Of a stretch of DNA of 64,000 nucleotides, positions 17,108 through 24,300 are shown piece after piece; position 1 is the first letter of the stretch, and the number at the start of each line of letters is the position of its first letter. Under the pieces are notes generated by a model. That model did not search any database and was not told the DNA's origin. It worked only from the letters and a program-made list of their open reading frames with translations. Made by a program: the position numbers and the translations under genes. Origin of the DNA: an uncultured Oscillospiraceae bacterium (lineage in GTDB: Bacteria; Bacillota; Clostridia; Oscillospirales; Acutalibacteraceae); the NCBI GenBank assembly GCA_900552265.1, contig URZE01000001.1, forward strand, positions 1 through 64,000, in the 5' to 3' direction.

Positions 17108-18496
17108 ATGAAAAATACGAAATCACGTTCCATAATACTTTACTTTCTTATATTTACATTTTTTATAGGTATAGGTTTTTTTATTTATGATTTTGCTAAT
17201 AACGCATCAATTTGGGCGTTTTCTCCGATTAATCGTCACCTTTCTGAAAATTCTTTGTCTGGTGGAAAGATATTGGATGCTAATGGAGTGGTGTTAGCTC
17301 AAACTGTTAATGGTAAGAGGATTTACAATGAAGATGAAAATATCCGAAAAGCAATGCTCCATGTTGTCGGAGATGGCTCTGTTCTTATACCTACCTCAAT
17401 TCAAAGTCGTTATAGTACAGAACTTTTCGGATATAACGCAGTTATGGGTTTTGGAGCTCCAAAAATTCTTAGTACGAATAAAAATGTAAATTTAACGTTG
17501 GACAGTGGTGTGTGCAGTGAAGTTTCCCGTAGTTTCAAAGATAAAAAAGGAGCTGCTGTGGCATATAATTATTTAACCGGAGAAGTTTTGTGCATGGTAA
17601 GTTTACCTACTTATGATGTTAACAATCGGCCTGATTTAACTAAAAATGAAGAAAAATATGAGGGAGTTTACCTCAATCGTGTAATTTCTTCTTCGTATAC
17701 CCCGGGTTCTATATTTAAAATTTTTACTACAGCATCGGGTATTGATTATATAGATGGGATAGAAAATAGAAAATTTTCCTGTAATAAAGTAAAAATTATC
17801 GATGGGGAAAAAGTAACTTGCATGAAAAATCATGGTAAAATAAACTTAAAAGAAGGTTTTTCAAAGTCTTGTGATATTGTTTTTAGTGATATAGGAATTG
17901 AACTCGGTAAAAGTAAAATGAAAAAAAAGTTGGAAGAGTTTGGTTTCAATAATCCTCAATATTTTGACGGAATTGAGATAGCTAAAAGTGAATATGATGC
18001 TTCTAATGCATCCGCAGCTGACTTGGGGTGGTCTGCAATAGGTCAATACACTGATAGAGTAAATCCGATGCATATGTTAAAAATTATGGGGACGATTGCA
18101 AATAAGGGAATTCCGGTTGAACCTTTTTTAGTAAAATCAGTTTCATCGGTAGGAGACGTAACTTCTTCAGTTACTTCAAAGCATGCCGGTAAAAGAATGA
18201 TGAACGTTTCTACGGCTGATAAGCTTAAAGAAATAATGAGATATACTATGAAAAATCAATATGGAGATTCACTTTTTCCCGGTACCTGCATGTGCGCTAA
18301 AACAGGAACTGCAGAAGTCGGAGAGGGAAAATTGCCTCATGGTTGGATGGTAGGTTTTTCATATGATGAAAAATTTCCGGTTGCATTTGCTGTTGTTGTT
18401 GAACACGGTGATTTTGGGATAAAATCTGCCGGGCCGATTGCATCGGTTATGTTGAAAAGCTTGCATTCGAAATTTATTACTAATAAGTACATATAA
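17108..18496 (+). CDS. Class B penicillin-binding protein (PbpA-like transpeptidase)
   Basis: Membrane-anchored peptidoglycan transpeptidase; helix at about residues 8-30, then a short dimerisation region (GGKILDANGVVLAQT). The catalytic Ser is in YTPGSIFKI (S-x-x-K) and the third motif is KTGTAEVG. The second motif reads SCD in FSKSCDIVFSD, where S-x-N is usual. At 462 residues it is the size of PbpA-type enzymes that pair with RodA-like SEDS proteins, which fits its neighbour. Stop at 18496 is followed by an 78-base gap. Confidence 0.88.
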   Translation: MKNTKSRSIILYFLIFTFFIGIGFFIYDFANNASIWAFSPINRHLSENSLSGGKILDANGVVLAQTVNGKRIYNEDENIRKAMLHVVGDGSVLIPTSIQSRYSTELFGYNAVMGFGAPKILSTNKNVNLTLDSGVCSEVSRSFKDKKGAAVAYNYLTGEVLCMVSLPTYDVNNRPDLTKNEEKYEGVYLNRVISSSYTPGSIFKIFTTASGIDYIDGIENRKFSCNKVKIIDGEKVTCMKNHGKINLKEGFSKSCDIVFSDIGIELGKSKMKKKLEEFGFNNPQYFDGIEIAKSEYDASNASAADLGWSAIGQYTDRVNPMHMLKIMGTIANKGIPVEPFLVKSVSSVGDVTSSVTSKHAGKRMMNVSTADKLKEIMRYTMKNQYGDSLFPGTCMCAKTGTAEVGEGKLPHGWMVGFSYDEKFPVAFAVVVEHGDFGIKSAGPIASVMLKSLHSKFITNKYI

Positions 18497-18574
18497 AAAT
18501 AAAATATACTTGACTAATTTGAACATTTGATATAGCATAAGGGCTGTAACTATAAATTTGAAAAGGGTGATATT

Positions 18575-19489
18575 ATGAGTGAGTATGTGTTGGAAACAAG
18601 CGAATTAACTAAAACTTATGCCCGCAAAAATGCTGTTGATCACATAAATTTGAAGATTCGTAAAGGCGATATTTATGGGTTCATAGGTAAAAATGGTGCA
18701 GGAAAGACAACAACCATCAAGATGGTTGTGGGACTTAACAATCCTACTTCAGGAAAGATGGAACTTTTCGGAAGTGAAAATTTACAGGAAGGTCGAAAGA
18801 AAGTCGGTACTGTTATTGAAAATCCTGCCATTTATCCGTATTTGAGCGCTCGTCAAAACATAGAGGCTCAAAGAATAATGAAAGGTGTAAAAGATAAGAG
18901 CATCACCGATGATTTACTTGATATAGTAGGACTTAAAGATACTGGACGCAAAAAAGCCAAAAACTTTTCGTTAGGTATGAAACAAAGACTTGCTATTGCA
19001 TTGGCATTGGTTGGTGACCCTGAATTTTTGTTACTTGATGAACCGATTAATGGCCTTGATCCTACAGGAATAAAGGACATTAGAGAATTGATTTTAAAAT
19101 TGAACCGAGAAGCAGGTATTACGATATTGATCTCGAGTCATATACTTGGAGAACTTGCTAAAATTGCAACTGCTTATGGAGTAATTAATAACGGAGTTTT
19201 GGTCGAGCAATTTTCTGCAGAAGAACTTAGAGAGAAAGTTAAACCGTGTTTGAAGATTACAGTTAATGATCCCGAAAGAGCAGTTTCTGTACTTAAAGAA
19301 AATTTGGGAATTTCAGATATTGAAGTTCAAAATAATTCTCTTAAAGTATACGAGATGCTTGATAAATCCATGGAAATAAATTCAGTATTAGAAGCTAATG
19401 ACATAATTGTACAATTTTTAACCAAAGAAAATGGGGATTATGAAAATTACTTTATCAAATTGATGGAGGGAGGATCTAAAGATGCTTAG
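18575..19489 (+). CDS. ABC transporter ATP-binding protein (BcrA/drug and peptide export type)
   Basis: ATPase subunit of an ABC-2 exporter. Walker A GKNGAGKTTTIK, Q-loop region near VIENPAIYPYLS, signature SLGMKQRL, and Walker B FLLLDEPINGLDP are all present. The last 80 residues resemble the C-terminal extension of bacitracin/lantibiotic self-protection ATPases (BcrA group). AAAGGGTGAT precedes ATG 18575. It overlaps the permease by 8 bases. Confidence 0.9.
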   Translation: MSEYVLETSELTKTYARKNAVDHINLKIRKGDIYGFIGKNGAGKTTTIKMVVGLNNPTSGKMELFGSENLQEGRKKVGTVIENPAIYPYLSARQNIEAQRIMKGVKDKSITDDLLDIVGLKDTGRKKAKNFSLGMKQRLAIALALVGDPEFLLLDEPINGLDPTGIKDIRELILKLNREAGITILISSHILGELAKIATAYGVINNGVLVEQFSAEELREKVKPCLKITVNDPERAVSVLKENLGISDIEVQNNSLKVYEMLDKSMEINSVLEANDIIVQFLTKENGDYENYFIKLMEGGSKDA

Positions 19490-20261
19490 TTTAATTAGAT
19501 CAGATTTTTATAAATTGTTTCGTACAAAAGCATTTTATGCATGTGCTATAATCGCAGCGTTACTTTCTTCTTTGGGAGTGATTCTTCTTAACTCTGCAAT
19601 AAATTCCGAGTTGGGAATAAGTGCTTCGCTTTTAGGGTATGACGGAATTTATGCATTAACAACAGGTACAAGCCAAGCTACATTGTTTGTAACAATAATG
19701 ATATCTATGTTTGTTCCTAATGAATTTTCTTTTGGAACCATAAAGAATATTGCTTCAAAAGGTGTAAGCAGAATGAATATATATTTAACAAAGGTTGTAA
19801 TGGGAATATTTATTTCCATATCCTATGTTTTATTCTGCGCAGTGGTTTCTTTTGCAGTCGGAAGTATTATGTGGGGAACCGGAGAACTTACAAGAGAAGT
19901 TTATTTAAATATTTTCAAAATGCTTGGATTATTTTTGGTAGCTGAGATAGCAATACAATGTGTGTTTGTTATGGTAGGATTTTTTATAAGACAAACCGGC
20001 GGTACCGTGGCAGTAAACCTCGCAATTACAATAGCTGTTCCGGTGGTTGTTATACCGGCAATCAATTTTGGTGTACAGTCTTTGTTGAAAGTTGAAGATT
20101 TTGATGCTTCTAAATATTGGCCTGTTGTTTATCTTTCAAAATATATGTCAATGGACATAGTTCCGGAGGATGTAAAAATAGGATTAATAGTTTGTGCGGC
20201 ATGGGCCATAATTTCTACGGCAGTTGGTATTTTCTTTTTCTATAAAAGAGATGTAAAATAA
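19482..20261 (+). CDS. ABC-2 type transporter permease
   Basis: 259 residues with six predicted membrane helices, starting LIRSDFYKLFRTKAFYACAI, typical of ABC-2 permeases of the BcrB/NatB type. The GGAGGGAGG site lies inside the ATPase gene end, so the two subunits are coupled. Substrate unknown; antibiotic or peptide export is the common role of such pairs. Confidence 0.87.
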   Translation: MLSLIRSDFYKLFRTKAFYACAIIAALLSSLGVILLNSAINSELGISASLLGYDGIYALTTGTSQATLFVTIMISMFVPNEFSFGTIKNIASKGVSRMNIYLTKVVMGIFISISYVLFCAVVSFAVGSIMWGTGELTREVYLNIFKMLGLFLVAEIAIQCVFVMVGFFIRQTGGTVAVNLAITIAVPVVVIPAINFGVQSLLKVEDFDASKYWPVVYLSKYMSMDIVPEDVKIGLIVCAAWAIISTAVGIFFFYKRDVK

Positions 20262-20300
20262 ATATAAGTTGAAAGTTTATACTTAATTATTTTTAAGAGG

Positions 20301-20327
20301 AGCGTTGTGTAAAGCGACGCTTTTTTT
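20301..20327 (+). terminator. Terminator of the glycopolymer/ABC block
   Basis: Stem AGCGTTGT / GCGACGCT with a five-base loop and two G-T wobbles, followed by seven T. It lies 40 bases after the permease stop. Confidence 0.85.
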
Positions 20328-20886
20328 CTGTAAAAAATTATTTGGATTTAGTAAATTGAGCGTTGAGGAAAAAATTTTTTGAATAAAACAAAATAACAAA
20401 ATAGTAAGTAAAGGATTTTATAATAATTGTAAATGTAATAAACAATTATTATTTATAAAAATAGATTATAAATACTATATAGCGTTGTATTAAAATATTT
20501 GACAAAAATATTTTATAAAAAGCAGTAAAAAATTAAAGAATATGTAAACCTAGCGTGTGTTTGGGTTATATATATTTAGATATATCGTAAAAAATTAGTT
20601 TTTGTTGAATTTAAAGATTATCTATTTTGAATGATTTAACAAATTGAAATATAAATACTAAAATGAATTTAATAAATTAATTATATAAAGCGCATTAAAA
20701 ATAATTAATATAAATATATTATAAAAAAATTATAAAATATGTAAATTATAGAGAAATTTATACTTTTACATTTATTTCCAAATGTTTTATGTTAGAATTG
20801 GAGGTATCACATCGATGTGTCAAATAGTATATAAGTTATAATTAGACATACGTAGATTAATCGTAGAGGAAAGGATATGATGAGGG
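20328..20886. other. AT-rich intergenic region, no gene seen
   Basis: About 560 bases, with long A/T runs and stops in every frame. The only recognisable element is an extended -10 (TGTTAGAAT, 20790-20798) about 90 bases before the secreted-protein gene; no good -35 stands in front of it. Confidence 0.6.
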
Positions 20887-21525
20887 ATGTTTAAAAAATT
20901 TTTATCAGTTTTATTTTGTTCTGTATTTTGTATAGGTTGTTGTGTTTGTGTACCAGTGCATGCTGTTAAGGTTCGTCAATTTGGTACTGAAATTGTTGTA
21001 GAGTTTATTGGAGATGAGGATATTGCGCACACTGTAGGTGGTTTGTGGGAAGTTTATAATGCTTTAAATAGATACAGTGAAAGTTCAATTATGGAAGCTG
21101 CTGATGCTTTAGATTTGATGGTTCAGGTTCTCCACGCTAACGGTGTAGGTTTTGAAGAAAGTATAAATGGTACTCCGGTTGCTTGTCTTTTGGCTGGTGC
21201 TATTTTACAGTCTTGTCCAGATTGTTGTGAAGAAGCGTTAGAACCTGACGGGAATGGAAGATTGATGCATTGGTATCATCCAGTCATTTGTGGAAAACTT
21301 AGGGATACTGCTTATGGTTTTGTTGAAAGTTTTAAACAATTGGGCTATATGGAAGGAGATAATAATTACTTGTCTTTGCGTTTTTCTGGTGATTTGATTA
21401 CGGGTAGTCCACGAAATTTTTTAAAGTATGTGATGGGACATATAGATATTTCATCTCGTCGTGGTGAATTCTGGGCAGCCGTGGCGGATGTGGTTATGAG
21501 AATTTTGTATGAAGCTTATATGTGA
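20887..21525 (+). CDS. Secreted protein of unknown function with a GG-leader-like motif
   Basis: 212 residues, no recognised family. The first 26 residues form a Sec signal peptide rich in Cys, with a likely signal peptidase I site after VPVHA. At residues 42-53 the mature part has GDEDIAHTVGGL, strikingly close to the leader end EDDLAHVVGGL of the small protein at 62818. The remainder is a helical, fairly acidic domain with a Cys cluster at SCPDCCEEAL (about residues 114-123). A GAGGAAAGG site lies about 11 bases upstream of the ATG. It sits alone in a gene-poor island. Confidence 0.7.
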   Translation: MFKKFLSVLFCSVFCIGCCVCVPVHAVKVRQFGTEIVVEFIGDEDIAHTVGGLWEVYNALNRYSESSIMEAADALDLMVQVLHANGVGFEESINGTPVACLLAGAILQSCPDCCEEALEPDGNGRLMHWYHPVICGKLRDTAYGFVESFKQLGYMEGDNNYLSLRFSGDLITGSPRNFLKYVMGHIDISSRRGEFWAAVADVVMRILYEAYM

Positions 21526-21769
21526 TGTATTTTTGGATTGACAATACCGTAATTGATTTTTTCTGTCATAGCATAAAAATTCGAAAAAATAAACGCAACA
21601 ATGACTAATTTTTATCAAAATTCATAAAATGTGTTGATCATGATTTGGGTATTATAAAAAGCAAAATTGCCGATAGTATGAACATAGTTGCTGAACAAGG
21701 TGATGCCTTTGACTTATTATAGTATTTAAGAATTATTTTTGGAGTTTAGCAATTAAGAAATTTTTTTGA
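21526..21769. other. Gene-free segment with a possible decayed reading frame
   Basis: On the + strand a short open stretch ending at about 21720 reads KFIKCVDHDLGIIKSKIADS and then about 15 more coding-like residues before TAG. It has no start codon or ribosome binding site. It looks like the tail of a lost gene; I cannot name the family. Confidence 0.3.
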
Positions 21770-21846
21770 TGGCCTGCCCGGAGGGATTCGAACCCCCGAC
21801 CTTCAGAATCGGAATCTGCTGCGATATCCAACTTCGCTACGGGCAG
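21770..21846 (-). tRNA. tRNA-Arg (anticodon CCG)
   Basis: Read on the minus strand: acceptor CTGCCCG pairs fully with CGGGCAG; D stem GCGA/TCGC; anticodon loop TTCCGAT gives CCG; T arm GGGGG-TTCGAAT-CCCTC with one G-T pair; discriminator G; CCA is encoded (21770-21772). The first anticodon-stem pair is a G-A mismatch, otherwise the cloverleaf is normal. It reads CGG codons, which are rare in such a low-GC genome. Confidence 0.95.
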
Positions 21847-22629
21847 ATACAACACATCCATGCTATCAGTATTTATGAAAAAAGTCAATAAAAAACATAA
21901 ACAAGTCTAAAAAAGACGTGGTATGGAAAGCCCTATGTAAGGTATAAAAGTGCCAAACATCTTACAAAACAGCTGGTTTTTACTATAGTCAAACCATAGA
22001 AGACTGATTATTTGCTACCATTGAAAAGAGGGGTTTATATATTTTTTAGTTTTAAGTCTGTCCGTAATTTGATCGCTTTCTAATGTATTTTCGTGTTGAT
22101 GCAGTGTTTAATCCTATTGTATTCACGTAATCCCTTTCTGCTCAGAAATGCCTGTTTCAAATTTATATCTTAAATTTGCGTGCCCTTTTCGAATATTATC
22201 ATTGTACTTTAGGTACTTCATATTATACAAATTTTTTGTATATTGGTTTTTAAATGATAGTATAATACCCTTTTGATACATTTTGGAGTGAGTACTATTT
22301 AATAAACTTTATGTTATGAGTAACATGCTTTTTATTTTGATAACTTAAATTTAGTTATTATTACTCGAAAAGGTATTGTTTTATTTAAGTTCCAATCTTA
22401 TGTACATATACATAGCATATAATTGTTAAAACATAATACAAAAGCATACGACTTTGCGTATGCTATATATGCTTATTAAAAAATTTAATCATTATTTATA
22501 GGTATTGGTATAAATTTGTATTCATAAAAACAGATAGTTACAATTTAATAGTTATAACCTAGTTATTAGCAATGTCCATGGCATTAGAAAGAGTATAAAT
22601 TAAAATTATACATCATTTTTAAGGTCAAA
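21847..22629. other. Gene-free segment, probably decayed DNA next to tRNA-Arg
   Basis: About 780 bases without a usable gene. Base composition is less extreme than the pure spacer at 20.3-20.9 kb. Short coding-like stretches broken by stops appear on both strands: + strand around 21917-22040, and minus strand around 22060-22160, where a stretch RDYVNTIGLNTASTRKYIRK resembles a helix-turn-helix segment. Decayed mobile DNA beside a tRNA gene is a reasonable reading, but no terminal repeats or transposase motifs could be confirmed. Confidence 0.35.
22443..22464 (-). terminator. Possible terminator of the 22630 gene
   Basis: Perfect 8-bp stem AGCATACG / CGTATGCT with a six-base loop. On the minus strand it is followed by TTTGTATTATG, a moderate T-rich tail. 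It lies about 165 bases after the stop of the minus-strand gene. Confidence 0.45.
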
Positions 22630-23376
22630 TTATAAATTTTCTATAGATTGTATTAATTTTTCGATAGAATTTTTTGAATCAATTTGCAATATGGTTGGAG
22701 TTTTATGAGCTGCTTTCAAGCAAGGTAAAGTTCCATTTTTAGTGTTTTTTAGTAAAATTGTCAATTCTTTAAAATCTAGTGAGTTACCGTTCACATAACC
22801 ACATAGTTCAGACAGAGCTTTGCCAGTAGCAGAGTGTTTTCTATTCATAAGTTGTTTAACTTTTTCATCTTTAAACATTTCTGAGATATATAAAGCAGCA
22901 ATATTTTCGGCATTTGCGGATTTTTTAGAGTCTATTTTTTTAATTTTTTCTGTTACTTCGTCAAATGCTTGAGAAAGTGTTTCTGAATTTTTGATGTTGT
23001 CTAATCTTTCACGAGCAAGCTGAGTAACATAATTTAAATAATCTTCAAATTCTTCGATAGCTTTTTTTATAGTAGAATTTTCTTTTTCTTTTTTTGCTTT
23101 ATTCAATATTTTAGTCAATTTTTGAGATAAAATTTTATAACCTGATTTAATAGTTCCTTTTTTAGAATTAGGGTCAAGTTGAATTTTATTAAATTCATCT
23201 AAAACTTTTTTAGTTTCTTTTAATATGGAACCTGTTTTAGAATTACCTTTTTTCATAAATCTCATGATTGTAGGGTCATTATTAAACACGTTAACTAAAA
23301 CTTCAAAATTCTTAATATCTCTGCGAATTTTAAATGCTCTCTTTAAATCAAGCATATCTTTTGGTTCGTTTGACAT
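22630..23376 (-). CDS. Lysine-rich protein of unknown function with an internal duplication
   Basis: 248 residues, no recognised family, no signal peptide or membrane helix. The predicted structure is mostly helical, rich in Lys, Glu, Asn. A motif occurs twice: residues 31-54 and 168-190 share the pattern F-x4-5-[IV]-x2-[FL]-M-x-[KR]-x2-S-x-T-G-x2-L-x-E, so the protein may be two related lobes. Start ATG 23376 (MSNEPKDM) is chosen over GTG 23385 because AAGGAG lies eight bases upstream. It is divergent from the small gene at 23579, with high AT content like the rest of the island. Confidence 0.7.
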   Translation of the reverse strand: MSNEPKDMLDLKRAFKIRRDIKNFEVLVNVFNNDPTIMRFMKKGNSKTGSILKETKKVLDEFNKIQLDPNSKKGTIKSGYKILSQKLTKILNKAKKEKENSTIKKAIEEFEDYLNYVTQLARERLDNIKNSETLSQAFDEVTEKIKKIDSKKSANAENIAALYISEMFKDEKVKQLMNRKHSATGKALSELCGYVNGNSLDFKELTILLKNTKNGTLPCLKAAHKTPTILQIDSKNSIEKLIQSIENL

Positions 23377-23500
23377 ATAAATCACTCCTTATATTCTATT
23401 TTTTGAAATTATATCAAATAAATAAAAATATTGCAATATAATTATAAAAATTATTTTTTATATATAATAAAATTTGATTTTGATTTAACATAATTTTTAT

Positions 23501-23530
23501 TTGTTTGTTTTATAAAATTTTTGGTATAAT
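23501..23530 (+). promoter_or_regulatory. Promoter of the 23579 gene
   Basis: TTGTTT at 23501-23506 and TATAAT at 23525-23530 with an 18-base spacer, plus a TGG extended -10. Start codon is 49 bases downstream. Confidence 0.65.
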
Positions 23531-23578
23531 TTATATGGCATGAGTATACTTGGACAATAAAGATAGGAGTAAAAGTAA

Positions 23579-23815
23579 ATGAAAATGAATAGCTCAATAA
23601 GTGAATTAAAAAAAGTATTGGAAGATGAACCAATCAAAGAAAAAAGAAGTCCTCAGAAGTGGTCAGGATTTGTAGAAAGTATTGTTGTAAATTTTTTTGA
23701 TGAACATAAAATTGAGAAGCTTTTGATTGAAGATGGAAACGGAAATAAAGCAAAAATGTCCCGTACTAAAGATAATGGAATAAAAATTGAATATTCTTCT
23801 ACTGTAATTATGTAA
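23579..23815 (+). CDS. Small protein of unknown function
   Basis: 78 residues, not recognised. The N-terminal half is charged (KKVLEDEPIKEKRSPQKW), followed by FVESIVVNFFDEHKIEKLLI and a short beta-rich end with a DGNG turn. No signal peptide. AGGAG lies nine bases before the ATG. It has its own promoter and a strong terminator directly after the stop, so it is a single-gene transcription unit, which supports it being real. Confidence 0.65.
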   Translation: MKMNSSISELKKVLEDEPIKEKRSPQKWSGFVESIVVNFFDEHKIEKLLIEDGNGNKAKMSRTKDNGIKIEYSSTVIM

Positions 23816-23822
23816 CACAATT

Positions 23823-23883
23823 ATACCCACTGCAGAAACTAAATTAATTACTATAGTTTTCTGTTTGATGTGGGTATTTTTTG
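23823..23883 (+). terminator. Long-stem terminator after the 23579 gene
   Basis: ATACCCAC pairs with GTGGGTAT, and inside it CAGAAACTA pairs with TAGTTTTCTG, followed by a T run. The stop codon is seven bases upstream. Confidence 0.8.
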
Positions 23884-24201
23884 TATTCATAAAAATTATG
23901 TAAATCAGTAATTTATTAAAGTGTAAAAATCTTATGTTAGAATTAAGTTTAAGTAATATAAATATTTTAGATTATGAGTAAATTATAAGTTAAATATGTC
24001 TGGATTCTATTTATTTGTCATTAACTACATAACATATCTCAAAACGGATTTTTAATAAAGATAAAAATTTTGAAAAATTAATATTTTTAATATCGTGGCA
24101 CGTAATTAAAAATTATAATTTATGGCAGTTTAGCCTATGTTATATATAAATTTATGATAGTCATTGAAATTCGTGTTGTATTGTTGTGTATTATTTTTGT
24201 A
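23884..24201. other. AT-rich intergenic region, no gene seen
   Basis: About 320 bases with no open frame of note. It contains an extended -10-like TGTTAGAAT at 23935-23943 identical to the one before the 20887 gene, but no gene follows it closely. Confidence 0.5.
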
Positions 24202-24230
24202 TTGAGAATTTTTTTGATTTATTATATAAT
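24202..24230 (+). promoter_or_regulatory. Sigma-A type promoter of the P-type ATPase gene
   Basis: TTGAGA at 24202-24207 and TATAAT at 24225-24230 with a 17-base spacer, giving a leader of about 65 bases. No obvious metal-responsive operator (dyad) was seen around it. Confidence 0.65.
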
Positions 24231-24300
24231 ACCTTTAATTTTATTTTAGTTTTAAGAATTTTTTTTGAACAATATGTAATAAATTAAAGGAGAAAGAATT

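Noticed and set aside
20785..23945. A 13-base TTATGTTAGAATT shared by the regions before 20887 and at 23932
   Set aside because: It fits an extended -10 promoter element and is short; in such AT-rich DNA chance or promoter consensus explains it. No gene follows the second copy closely.
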